Assembly: GCF_000798815.1 (NCBI RefSeq)
Contig: NZ_JTLD01000014.1
Location: forward strand, 124,001 to 188,000
Direction of reading: 5' to 3'
Source of the DNA: Alistipes sp. ZOR0009
GTDB lineage: Bacteria; Bacteroidota; Bacteroidia; Bacteroidales; ZOR0009
Length of the DNA: 64,000 nucleotides
The notes beneath the pieces are model-generated. The model searched no databases and was not told the DNA's origin. It saw only the letters and a list, made by a program, of their open reading frames with translations. The position numbers and the translations under genes were made by a program. Positions 55,541-64,000 of the stretch are shown piece by piece. Numbering within the stretch: position 1 is the stretch's first letter; each line of letters starts with the position of its first letter.

Positions 55541-57103
55541 ATGGATAGCTGCTTACTCTGTAAAGTATTCCGCAAACTACTTCTTTTTTGGGGGTATTTG
55601 TTTTTGGTTTCATGTTCAGGTATGTTCCGTGATCTAAATACGGATGAAACCCAGCTGACTCCCGATTTAATGAACGGAGATAACTATAAGTTGGGGGCTT
55701 TTTTCCCTCAAATGCAGGAAATTGTAAATCCAGTTCAAGAAAACGACTATCAAATGTGCAATAATTTGATCGGAGATGTATATGGTCGGTACATGAGTAT
55801 AACCAATGATGGATGGAAAAACAATTTTGCAACGTTCAACGCTCCTAGCTTATGGATAAACTATCCTTTTATAGCAGCATTCACCAAGATATACGGCCCT
55901 TGGATTTTAATAAAGAAGGAGACTAAAGGGGAAGGCGCCTACTTTGCATGGGCGCAAATACTGAGGGTGGCTGCTTTTCATCGAATTACAGATATGTACG
56001 GACCAATACCTTATTCTAAAGCAGGCAGAGGTGCCGCATCTGTAGAGTATGACTCTCAAGAGGATGCTTATAAAGCAATGTTTGCAGATTTGACAAACGC
56101 GATCAATATTCTAACGGAATATGTTAGCCTTAATAAAGGAGTTAGTCCATTAGCTGCTTTCGACGAAGTGTATGGGGGCGATTTTGTGAAATGGATAAAG
56201 TTTGCCAACTCACTAAAGCTGCGAATGGCAATGCGTATTGTCTATGCAGATGAGGTGTTGGCAAAAAGGATGGCGTTAGAGGCAATTAACCATCCTATTG
56301 GTGTAATAAAAAAGAACTCAGATAATGCATTTATATCATTCCCCCGGAATCCAATTAATGTAATGTGGGATGCATATACAGACACTCGTGTATGTGCTGA
56401 TATCGTTTCTTATATGAAAGGATATCAGGATCCTCGGATGGAAAAATATTTTCAACCGAGCGAGATAAATGGTCAAAAAGGCTACTTTGGGCTGCGGAGT
56501 GGTATTTCAATTCCAAGTAAAGCTTGGGCGTTGAAGTATTCAGCCCCAATAGCCAACCCTTCTGATAAACTTTTGTGGATGAATGCCGCCGAGGTTTCAT
56601 TTTTGCTTGCAGAAGGTGCCCTAAGAGGTTGGGATGTGGGAGGCAGCGTCGAAAAGCTGTATGAAGAAAGTGTGCGGTTGTCGTTTGAGCAGTATGGGCT
56701 AATGAATGCTGATGCTTACCTAAGCAACGATAGCTCAAAACCTTTAGATTATGTTGATCCACATGGGTTGTTCTCAGAGTCATCTCAAAGTTCCATTACT
56801 ATAAAATGGAAATCTACGGCCTCTTTTGAGGAGAAACTGGAAAGAATTATAACTCAAAAATGGATTGCCATTTGGCCATTGGGGTTGGAAGCATGGAGCG
56901 AGCAGCGTAGAACTGGATATCCTCGCTTTATGCCTGTGAAGTTAAATGCCAGTGGCGATGCTTCTCTAACTGTAAACTTAGCTCGTCGTATCCCTTTTCC
57001 TCCCGACGAGATGGAAAATAATAGGGTTAACTACAATGTTGCTGTAGAGATGCTAAAAGGTGAGGACTCTTATAGTACGAAGCTTTGGTGGGACAAAAAA
57101 TAA
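55541..57103 (+). CDS. SusD-like lipoprotein, second pair
   Basis: A 520-residue surface lipoprotein with lipobox LVSC near residue 24, 14 bases after its SusC. It parallels the 50201 protein block by block: NNLIGDVYGRYM, AAFHRITDMYGPIPYSKAG, VKWIKFANSLKLRMAMRI, SFLLAEGALRGWDVGG, ITQKWIAIWPLGLEAWSEQRRTGYP. The two probably arose by duplication of a SusC/SusD pair with later divergence. The N-terminal signal is unusually rich in Cys and Leu (MDSCLLCKVFRKLLLFWGY), so the exact start could differ slightly. Confidence 0.9.
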   Translation: MDSCLLCKVFRKLLLFWGYLFLVSCSGMFRDLNTDETQLTPDLMNGDNYKLGAFFPQMQEIVNPVQENDYQMCNNLIGDVYGRYMSITNDGWKNNFATFNAPSLWINYPFIAAFTKIYGPWILIKKETKGEGAYFAWAQILRVAAFHRITDMYGPIPYSKAGRGAASVEYDSQEDAYKAMFADLTNAINILTEYVSLNKGVSPLAAFDEVYGGDFVKWIKFANSLKLRMAMRIVYADEVLAKRMALEAINHPIGVIKKNSDNAFISFPRNPINVMWDAYTDTRVCADIVSYMKGYQDPRMEKYFQPSEINGQKGYFGLRSGISIPSKAWALKYSAPIANPSDKLLWMNAAEVSFLLAEGALRGWDVGGSVEKLYEESVRLSFEQYGLMNADAYLSNDSSKPLDYVDPHGLFSESSQSSITIKWKSTASFEEKLERIITQKWIAIWPLGLEAWSEQRRTGYPRFMPVKLNASGDASLTVNLARRIPFPPDEMENNRVNYNVAVEMLKGEDSYSTKLWWDKK

Positions 57104-57246
57104 AACAATTTTCTATTATCCATACTCATCTTATGTGAATACCATGATTAAAAATATTGTAGCGTTATTTTGCTGCAATTCTAACAAATAGGATATTAAG
57201 TATACGGGTTGTATGGGCTTTCTTAATATATATTTGTTGATGTTTG

Positions 57247-57282
57247 AAAAGGGGAGCAGGATAATCTCCTGCTCCTTTTTTA
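57247..57282 (+). terminator. Terminator between the SusD gene and the GH163-type gene
   Basis: Stem GGAGCAGGA paired with TCCTGCTCC, a 5-nt loop and a T-run, ending about 20 bases before the next start codon. It probably lowers read-through into the enzyme genes. Confidence 0.85.
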
Positions 57283-57302
57283 TACCTGTAAACTATTTAT
57301 CT

Positions 57303-59543
57303 ATGAGCCGTTTTGTTGGGAAAATCTTAGGAGTGTTACTCCTGCTAATGTTGGGGGCTACGCCTTTTTATGGGCAGGTTACCCTAGTTAAAAATGGAAA
57401 ATGTTCGCGAATCGTGGTTGCTTCAAGCGATCCAAACGACTTCAAGGCAGCCCTTTTGCTTCAGGATTTTGTAGGCCGAATTAGCGGGGTAAAGATGCCG
57501 TTAGTTAAAGGCGTTCAAAACCACAAGTGGAGTAAAAATGATGTGGTTGTAGGTGGAGGTAACGACATTCTTTCAAAAAGAGAGGCAACCGCCTTTTCGA
57601 GGCTGAAGGAGAATGGCTTTCTCCTCTCATCTAAGGATGGTTTTTTGAAGATTGTTGGAGGAGGCGCAAAAGGTTCTATCTATGGAGTAGTTACGCTGCT
57701 CGAAAATTGTTTTGGGGTAAGCTACTGGGGAGAGAAAGAAGTTTCTGTCCCTCATCAAAAGAGCGTAATCGTACCCGATACCTGCATTATTGACAATCCT
57801 GTATTTCGTTACCGTCAAACTGGATGCTATGCTGCTCGAACAGACTCAATTTATAAGCTTTGGTATCGATTAGATGAGCCAGAGGAGGTCTTTGCTGGAG
57901 GCTTATGGGTGCATACTTTTGATAAGTTGCTGCCTTCGGACGTTTATGGGAAGGAGCATCCCGAGTATTACTCTTACTTTAAAGGCAAGAGGCATCCTGG
58001 TAAGGCAAGCCAATGGTGCTTAACCAATCCGGAGGTTTTTGAAATCGTAGCAAAGCGCATTGATTCAATCTTTAAGGCAAATCCAGATAAGCATATCATA
58101 TCCGTAAGCCAGAACGATGGGAATTATACGAACTGTACCTGCGATAATTGTCGGGCAATAGATAATCGTGAGGGTGCTCTATCGGGTAGCCTTATTTGGT
58201 TTCTTAATAAGCTTGCGGCTCGTTTCCCGGATAAGGAGTTTTCTACGTTGGCTTACCTCTACACCATGAATCCACCAGCGCATATAAAGCCGCAGCCAAA
58301 TGTGAACATCATGCTTTGCGATATAGATTGCGATCGGGAGGTTTCGCTGACAGAAAACCGATCGGGGAAGGAGTTTGTAAAGGCGATGAAGGGATGGGCT
58401 GCTATTACCAATAACATCTTTGTATGGGATTACGGTATTAATTTCGATGGATACCTTTCGCCATTCCCGAACTTCCATATTTTGCAGGATAATATTCAGC
58501 TGTTTCGCGATCATCATGCCTCCATGCACCATTCGCAGATTGCAGGAAGCAAAGGAGGCGACTTTGCAGAGCTTCGCGCATATTTGGTTTCCAAGCTAAT
58601 GTGGAATCCCAACGTAAACGTCGATTCGTTGATGCACCATTTCCTTAACGGTTACTACGGGAAGGCTGGTCCTTATATTTACCAGTATATAAAGGTTATG
58701 GAGGGCGCTTTAATTGGTAGTGGACAGCGTTTGTGGATCTATGATTCTCCTGTATCTCACAAAAAGGGGATGCTTAAGCCTGAACTTATGCGTCGCTACA
58801 ACGAGCTGTTCGATAAGGCAGAGCAGGAGGTTGCTTCCGACAGCGTGATCTTAAAGCGAGTTCAGCGTACGAGGTTGCCGCTGCAGTTTTCTGCGTTGGA
58901 AATTGCCAGAACAGAGACCGAAAAGGATCTCGATCAGGTTGCCAATGCGTTAAACCTGTTTGAAAGAAGGGTGAAAGAGCTAGATATCCCAACGCTTAAC
59001 GAGCGCAACAACTCGCCTTTGGAGTATTGCAATTTATATCGCTTAAGGTATATGCCACAAAAGGTTCGCAGCTTGGCGCAGGGGGCTAAGATCGTATATA
59101 ACGTCGAGCCAACGGGAAGATACAAGCAGGTGGGCGAGCAGGCCTTAACCGATGGCCTTTTTGGTGGGTCTACATTTGTGGAGAGCTGGGTTGGCTGGGA
59201 AGGTATCGACGCCTCCTTTACGGTTGATTTGGGAGCGCAAACGGAGTTTAGGGTTGTCGAAACGGACTTCTTACATCAGCTTGGCGCGTGGATATTATTC
59301 CCTCGCAAGGTGGTGTACTCCTACTCGAATGATGGTGTTACCTACAAGCATTGGGAAACCCACGAGCTGCCCGAGGACAAATCGGTGGAGGTGAAGTTTA
59401 AAGGTGTTAGAAGCACCTCCGATACACCCATCAAGGCTCGGTTTATTAAGGTTGATGTTACCGCTACCAAGGAATGCCCAACGTGGCATTATGGGGTGGG
59501 GCATCCTTCTTGGATGTTTATCGACGAGGTATCCGTTTTTTGA
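57303..59543 (+). CDS. DUF4838 / GH163-type endo-beta-N-acetylglucosaminidase candidate
   Basis: A 746-residue exported protein (signal peptide ending FYGQ). An N-terminal alpha/beta domain resembles those of GH20-like enzymes (about 30-140). The DUF4838 catalytic region follows with SQNDGNYTNCTCDNC near 275, FSTLAYLYT and FVWDYGINFDGYLSPFPNF, and a C-terminal galactose-binding-like domain covers about 620-746 (LTDGLFGGSTF, WVGWEGIDASFTVDLG). DUF4838 includes the founding GH163 endo-beta-GlcNAcases that act on complex N-glycans. The neighbouring GH130, porter and GH92 genes fit release and breakdown of an N-glycan. The start at 57303 lies after the terminator; the frame to 57213 would read through it. 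Confidence 0.8.
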   Translation: MSRFVGKILGVLLLLMLGATPFYGQVTLVKNGKCSRIVVASSDPNDFKAALLLQDFVGRISGVKMPLVKGVQNHKWSKNDVVVGGGNDILSKREATAFSRLKENGFLLSSKDGFLKIVGGGAKGSIYGVVTLLENCFGVSYWGEKEVSVPHQKSVIVPDTCIIDNPVFRYRQTGCYAARTDSIYKLWYRLDEPEEVFAGGLWVHTFDKLLPSDVYGKEHPEYYSYFKGKRHPGKASQWCLTNPEVFEIVAKRIDSIFKANPDKHIISVSQNDGNYTNCTCDNCRAIDNREGALSGSLIWFLNKLAARFPDKEFSTLAYLYTMNPPAHIKPQPNVNIMLCDIDCDREVSLTENRSGKEFVKAMKGWAAITNNIFVWDYGINFDGYLSPFPNFHILQDNIQLFRDHHASMHHSQIAGSKGGDFAELRAYLVSKLMWNPNVNVDSLMHHFLNGYYGKAGPYIYQYIKVMEGALIGSGQRLWIYDSPVSHKKGMLKPELMRRYNELFDKAEQEVASDSVILKRVQRTRLPLQFSALEIARTETEKDLDQVANALNLFERRVKELDIPTLNERNNSPLEYCNLYRLRYMPQKVRSLAQGAKIVYNVEPTGRYKQVGEQALTDGLFGGSTFVESWVGWEGIDASFTVDLGAQTEFRVVETDFLHQLGAWILFPRKVVYSYSNDGVTYKHWETHELPEDKSVEVKFKGVRSTSDTPIKARFIKVDVTATKECPTWHYGVGHPSWMFIDEVSVF

Positions 59544-59928
59544 TGCTATGTCTAGCTTATTGGGTGGCTTTTTTGTGAGAAATGTTTAAAAACATTACGA
59601 ACGAAAGCCTTCTCATTTGCAATGATAAAGTTTTGATAGTAAGCATAAACCTATGAACGATTGCTGGCTCGATGCTTTTTCTTGTCGGAAATGTCTGTTT
59701 TTTCAGTTCTTTTTAGCTGCAATCGTTTACGGCTTATGTTAAGAATTAGTAAGTTCACACTCTCTTTATACCATATTAAGTAAACCCGATTTGATGAGAC
59801 TCGATATAACATAGCAGCCAATATAGGAGGTGATGGGACTCCTTGTGTGGTAATCCTTTCTTGCTCATTCGAGCGCATTTCCATTCTCGCCATCGAAGTC
59901 AACTATTTTAACGACTAATTAATGACTT
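59544..59928. other. Gap before the mannoside porter
   Basis: No convincing gene. An inverted repeat AACGATTGC (59656-59664) / GCAATCGTT (59719-59727) resembles half-sites of LacI-type operators but is too far apart for one site. A 29-codon frame at 59654 is probably chance. The MFS promoter should lie here. Confidence 0.4.
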
Positions 59929-61236
59929 ATGTCAAAATCTAGCAAATCGCCCCAGTTTTGGGTGCCTACGGTTTATTTTGCAATGGGCTTGCCATTCGTT
60001 GCACTATCTACGGTTTCGGTTCTCATGTTTTCTGATATGAATATATCCAACACTCAGATTGCATTTTGGACTTCGCTGATAATGCTACCTTGGACGCTAA
60101 AGCCGCTATGGAGTCCGCTTCTGGAAATATTCAAGACCAAAAAGTTTTTTGTTGTTGCAACACAGCTGGTAAGTGCCATTGCTTTTGCGCTTATCGCGTT
60201 GTCGTTGCCGTTGCCCGCGTTTTTCACCTACGCAATTGCCTTAATGGGCGTTGTTGCCTTTAGTGGGGCCACGCACGACATTGCTGGCGATGGGGTGTAC
60301 ATGTCCGAGCTGAGCGCAACCCAGCAGGCTAAGTATATCGGATGGCAGGGGGCTTTTTACAACCTGGCTAAGATTCTTGCTTCAGGAGGTTTGGTTTACT
60401 TTGCCGGATTCCTTAAGGAGTCGATGGGCGTTGTGCATGCATGGATGATAATAATGGCAATAAGTGCTGCTGTTATGGCCTTGTTAGGCTTGTATCATAT
60501 AAGGATGCTACCCTCTGGTGGTGTTCCTGCCCAAAAACAGTCGGCAAGTAGCTCAATGAAAACCTTGTGGGAGGTGCTTCGTTCCTTCTTCACCAAAAAG
60601 AATATTGTTTGGTATATATGTTTTATCATTTTATACCGATTTGCAGAGGGGTTTGCCATGAAAATAGTGCCGTTGTTCCTAAAAGCACCTGTTGCCATTG
60701 GCGGTTTAGGGCTCGACGTAAAGGATATCGGTTTAATCTATGGGACTTACGGTGCCGCAGCCTTCATTCTCGGCTCAATCTTAGCAGGATACTACATCTC
60801 CTCGTTTGGTTTACGAAAGGTGCTTTTCTCTCTTTGCTGCGTGTTCAACATTCCGTTTGTGGTTTACTGGCTTTTGGCGCTTTACCAGCCAACTAGCTTG
60901 TGGACTATAGGTGCTGCGGTGGTGTTCGAATACCTAGGATATGGTTTTGGATTCGTTGGCTTAATGCTCTTTATGATGCAGCAGGTGGCCCGAGGCCCTC
61001 ACCAAATGGCGCACTACGCTTTTGCCACTGGTATCATGAATTTGGGAGTGATGATTCCCGGTATGCTAAGCGGCTGGTTGAGCGACATGCTCGGCTACCA
61101 CGATTTCTTTATTTGGGTTCTTATTGCAACTATCCCCGCTTTCCTTGTTACTTGGTTGGTACCATTTACCTATGCCGATAATGGCGAACCATTGAAGAAG
61201 GATCAAAATGTTGCTGCAAGCAGTGCAATTGAGTAA
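59929..61236 (+). CDS. MFS porter, probable mannosyl-GlcNAc importer
   Basis: A 435-residue inner-membrane major facilitator of the AmpG-like/PAT group with 12 hydrophobic segments. Features are [34 protein letters not shown] between helices 2 and 3, and [16 protein letters not shown] in the helix 4-5 region (DIAxDG is typical of the AmpG-like group). The gene is 17 bases before the GH130 gene, and similar porter-GH130 pairs occur in gut Bacteroidota N-glycan loci, so it probably imports Man-beta-1,4-GlcNAc released in the periplasm. Substrate is inferred from context only. Confidence 0.85.
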   Translation: MSKSSKSPQFWVPTVYFAMGLPFVALSTVSVLMFSDMNISNTQIAFWTSLIMLPWTLKPLWSPLLEIFKTKKFFVVATQLVSAIAFALIALSLPLPAFFTYAIALMGVVAFSGATHDIAGDGVYMSELSATQQAKYIGWQGAFYNLAKILASGGLVYFAGFLKESMGVVHAWMIIMAISAAVMALLGLYHIRMLPSGGVPAQKQSASSSMKTLWEVLRSFFTKKNIVWYICFIILYRFAEGFAMKIVPLFLKAPVAIGGLGLDVKDIGLIYGTYGAAAFILGSILAGYYISSFGLRKVLFSLCCVFNIPFVVYWLLALYQPTSLWTIGAAVVFEYLGYGFGFVGLMLFMMQQVARGPHQMAHYAFATGIMNLGVMIPGMLSGWLSDMLGYHDFFIWVLIATIPAFLVTWLVPFTYADNGEPLKKDQNVAASSAIE

Positions 61237-61253
61237 CTAATATAGATATTAAT

Positions 61254-62231
61254 ATGAGTCAGAATGTAATGATGCCTTGGGAAGATCGTCCTGAGGGCTC
61301 GAAAGAGGTGGTTTGGCGCTATTCGCAGAATCCTATTATTCCTCGCGATTTGCTGCCAACTTCGAATAGCATTTTTAACAGCGCCGTTGTACGCTTTGGT
61401 AATGGCTATGCAGGCGTTTTCCGCTGCGACGATACCAACCGCCGCATGCGCCTACACGTAGGTTTTAGCGACGATGCCATCAATTGGCGTATTAACGAGG
61501 AGCCGCTTAAGTTTACCTGCAACGACGCCGAAATCGGAGAGTGGGTATACGGCTACGACCCTCGTGTATGCTGGATCGAAGATCGCTACTACGTAACCTG
61601 GTGCAATGGCTACCATGGCCCAACCATTGGCGTTGCCTACACCTTCGATTTTGTGACTTTCCACCAGCTCGAAAACGCATTTTTACCCTTTAACCGCAAC
61701 GGCGTACTTTTCCCCGAAAAGATTAACGGCAATTTTGCCATGCTTAGCCGCCCTAGCGACAACGGACATACGCCTTTCGGCGACATCTTCTACAGCGAAT
61801 CGCCAGACCTAGACTATTGGGGCAAGCATCGCCACGTTATGGCGCCTGCACCATTCGAGCAAAGCGCATGGCAGTGCACTAAAATTGGTGCTGGTCCAAT
61901 TCCAATTAAAACCGCCGAAGGTTGGCTGCTAATTTACCACGGTGTATTGGCTTCCTGCAACGGTTTCGTATACAGCTTTGGCTCTGCCATTCTAGACCTA
62001 GAGCAACCCTGGAAGGTGAAGTACCGTTCGGGTCCATACCTTCTCTCTCCACAAAAAGACTACGAGTGTATGGGCGACGTACCAAACGTTACCTTCCCTT
62101 GCGCAGCGCTTCACGACGAGGAGACTGGCCGTATCGCCATCTACTACGGATGTGCCGACACGGTAACCGGGTTAGCATTTGGCTACATCCCCGAAATTAT
62201 TGAGTTTACCAAGAAGACAAGCATCGTATGA
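61254..62231 (+). CDS. GH130 beta-1,4-mannosyl-N-acetylglucosamine phosphorylase
   Basis: A 325-residue cytoplasmic five-bladed beta-propeller that phosphorolyses Man-beta-1,4-GlcNAc to mannose 1-phosphate and GlcNAc. Motifs are [23 protein letters not shown] at the N-terminus (in shorter conserved blocks), [17 protein letters not shown], the catalytic GYDPRVCW with Asp near residue 102, [10 protein letters not shown] and the phosphate-site IYHGV / YYGCADT. These match GH130 subfamily 2, as in the gut enzyme UhgbMP, rather than the mannosylglucose phosphorylases. There is no signal peptide. Its stop overlaps the start of the next gene by four bases (ATGA). Confidence 0.9.
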   Translation: MSQNVMMPWEDRPEGSKEVVWRYSQNPIIPRDLLPTSNSIFNSAVVRFGNGYAGVFRCDDTNRRMRLHVGFSDDAINWRINEEPLKFTCNDAEIGEWVYGYDPRVCWIEDRYYVTWCNGYHGPTIGVAYTFDFVTFHQLENAFLPFNRNGVLFPEKINGNFAMLSRPSDNGHTPFGDIFYSESPDLDYWGKHRHVMAPAPFEQSAWQCTKIGAGPIPIKTAEGWLLIYHGVLASCNGFVYSFGSAILDLEQPWKVKYRSGPYLLSPQKDYECMGDVPNVTFPCAALHDEETGRIAIYYGCADTVTGLAFGYIPEIIEFTKKTSIV

Positions 62232-64000
62232 TAAGAAACATTACCGCATGTGTGGCGTTCGTGCTGTTTGCGTTTGTAGCGCAGGCCCAAAAGGAGCCTG
62301 CCGACTATGTTAACGCGTTTATTGGCACCACCAACTACGGTACAACCAATCCGGGGGCGGTTACGCCCAACGGGTTGATGTCGGTGGTTCCGTTCAACGT
62401 AATGGGCTCGTCGTTAAACAAGTTCGATAAGGATGCGCAGTGGTTCTCCACGCCATACGAGCACACCAACTCCTTTTTGACTGGGTTTTCGCACGTAAAC
62501 CTAAGCGGTGTTGGCTGTCCGGACTTGGGTTCGCTGCTGCTGATGCCAACTACGGGCAAGCTGAACGTAGATTACAAGGAGTATGGCAGCTCCTACACCA
62601 ACGAGGTGGCTTCGCCAGGCTACTACTCCAATATGCTTACCAAGTATGGCGTTAAGTGCGAGGTTTCGGCCACTCCGCGCTCGGGAATATCGCGCTTTAC
62701 CTTCCCTAAAGGCGAAAGCCACATCCTGCTAAACCTTGGCGAAGGGCTTACCAACGAAAGCGGAGGTATGCTACGCAAGGTGAGCGAGACGGAGATTGAG
62801 GGGATGAAGCTGCTGGGCACGTTTTGCTACAACTCCAACGCGGTGTTTCCTATTTACTTCGTGATGCGCGTTAGCAAGGAGCCTAAGCAGATCGGTTACT
62901 GGAAAAAGCAGCGCACCATGGGCGTTGAGGCGCAGTGGGATAACACTAGCGGCAAAAACAAGATCTATACCACCTACGGCAAGGAGCTTGCGGGCGACGA
63001 CATTGGCGCCTTCTTCTCCTTTGATACCGATCAGGGCGAGCAGGTGGAGGTTAAGGTGGGCGTATCGTTCGTTAGCATCGAGAATGCACGCCTAAACCTA
63101 AACACCGAACAGGCCAACGAACATTTCGATGCCATTCGCGCCAACGCCCGAAAGATGTGGAACGACGACCTTTCGCGTATCAAGGTAACCGGAGGGTCTG
63201 ACGAGCAGAAGACTGTGTTCTACACCGCGCTTTACCACATGCTAATCCATCCAAACATCCTTCAGGATGTGAACGGACAGTACCCCGCCATGGAAAGCGA
63301 TAGGATTTTGACTACAAAGGGTAACCGCTACACGGTATTCTCGTTGTGGGACACCTACCGCAATGTGCATCAGCTGCTGACGCTGGTGTACCCCGAAAGG
63401 CAGCTGGCGATGGTGAATACCATGCTGGATATGTACCGCGAGCACGGTTGGCTTCCTAAGTGGGAGCTATTTGGACGCGAAACGCTGACGATGGAAGGCG
63501 ATCCAAGCATTCCCGTAATTGTTGACACCTGGATGAAGGGCATTCGTGGCTTTGATATTAACCTTGCCTACGAGGCGATGCGCAAGTCGGCCACCTTACC
63601 GGGCTATCAGAACCTGATGCGTCCCGATAACGACGACTACCTAAAGCTAGGATACGTTCCGCTTCGCGAGCAGTACGATAATTCGGTGTCGCATGCCTTG
63701 GAGTACTACATTGCCGACTATGCGCTTTCGCGACTAGCCGACTCGCTAGGAAAGAAGGGCGATGCGAAGCTGTTTTACAACCGTTCGTTAGGCTACAAGA
63801 GCTACTTCTGTAAAGATTTTGGAATGCTTCGTCCGAAGTTACCCGACGGTACCTTCTACAAGCCATTCATCCCACGTCAGGGTGAGAACTTCCAGCCATG
63901 CCCGGGCTTCCACGAGGGCAGCGCATGGAACTATACCTTCTACGTGCCGCACGATGTGCTTGGGTTGGCTAAGCTAATGGGCGGTAAGAAGCCCTTTGTA
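62228..64000 (+). CDS. GH92 alpha-mannosidase, 3' end outside the window
   Basis: The open frame of 591 codons reaches the last base of the window without a stop. Signal peptide [21 protein letters not shown]; family start [19 protein letters not shown], then [43 protein letters not shown], and [10 protein letters not shown] (probable general-acid Glu). The distal GNEP-type motif is beyond the window. Translational coupling (ATGA) to the GH130 gene places it in the same operon as the porter. It should trim terminal mannose in the periplasm before import of the core disaccharide. Confidence 0.93.
   Translation, partial: MIRNITACVAFVLFAFVAQAQKEPADYVNAFIGTTNYGTTNPGAVTPNGLMSVVPFNVMGSSLNKFDKDAQWFSTPYEHTNSFLTGFSHVNLSGVGCPDLGSLLLMPTTGKLNVDYKEYGSSYTNEVASPGYYSNMLTKYGVKCEVSATPRSGISRFTFPKGESHILLNLGEGLTNESGGMLRKVSETEIEGMKLLGTFCYNSNAVFPIYFVMRVSKEPKQIGYWKKQRTMGVEAQWDNTSGKNKIYTTYGKELAGDDIGAFFSFDTDQGEQVEVKVGVSFVSIENARLNLNTEQANEHFDAIRANARKMWNDDLSRIKVTGGSDEQKTVFYTALYHMLIHPNILQDVNGQYPAMESDRILTTKGNRYTVFSLWDTYRNVHQLLTLVYPERQLAMVNTMLDMYREHGWLPKWELFGRETLTMEGDPSIPVIVDTWMKGIRGFDINLAYEAMRKSATLPGYQNLMRPDNDDYLKLGYVPLREQYDNSVSHALEYYIADYALSRLADSLGKKGDAKLFYNRSLGYKSYFCKDFGMLRPKLPDGTFYKPFIPRQGENFQPCPGFHEGSAWNYTFYVPHDVLGLAKLMGGKKPFV

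Noticed and set aside
57213-57302. Upstream extension of the GH163-type gene
   Set aside because: The extension runs through a strong terminator hairpin and precedes a good signal peptide that starts at 57303.
59651-59902. 83-codon minus-strand frame before the mannoside porter
   Set aside because: Opposite to the operon, no family features, and it fills an expected promoter region.

Overview
The window looks like a chromosome segment of an anaerobic Bacteroidota, probably Bacteroidales-like. Evidence: three SusC/SusD pairs, a type IX secretion C-terminal sorting domain, menaquinone genes (menC, menE), a four-subunit 2-oxoacid:ferredoxin oxidoreductase, few Shine-Dalgarno sequences, and TAnnTTTG-type promoter elements. 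No rRNA, tRNA, insertion sequence, phage gene or CRISPR array was recognised.

Layout. 1-1910: end of a menaquinone operon (menC partial, menE). 2184-6149: a single very large gene with the adenylation-carrier-six-TM-three-tandem-domain architecture of epsilon-poly-L-lysine synthetase (Pls), with a lysine-like specificity code. 6212-10190: an unknown exported protein, an ABC-F ATPase with a degenerate second ATP site, an XRE regulator and a 42-bp-period repeat array. 10650-14721: aminotransferase plus a Vor-type 2-oxoacid:ferredoxin oxidoreductase. 14752-17644: a GIN-domain protein, a sugar MFS porter and trmD.

18022-34140 is a maltose/starch locus. A T9SS-exported GH13 amylase and SusC/SusD/SusE-F proteins capture and cut alpha-glucan. 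An inner-membrane porter imports maltose, and maltose phosphorylase (GH65) plus beta-phosphoglucomutase convert it to glucose and glucose 6-phosphate. A divergent LacI regulator sits beside two CAAWCGWTTG palindromes, and a third lies upstream of the porter operon, so one regulon is likely.

34873-44875 holds two GH92 alpha-mannosidases, a PD40 lipoprotein, a methyltransferase and an unknown (DUF6261-like) protein. Upstream of the unknown protein is an array of about nine RNA-like hairpins with a 41-42 bp period and covarying stems.

45096-64000 is a second glycan locus: ECF sigma/FecR anti-sigma, two SusC/SusD pairs (the second SusC with an STN signalling domain), a DUF4838/GH163-type endo-beta-N-acetylglucosaminidase candidate, an MFS porter, a GH130 mannosyl-GlcNAc phosphorylase and a GH92 mannosidase cut by the window end. 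Together these point to N-glycan use: release, trimming of mannose, import of Man-GlcNAc and phosphorolysis.
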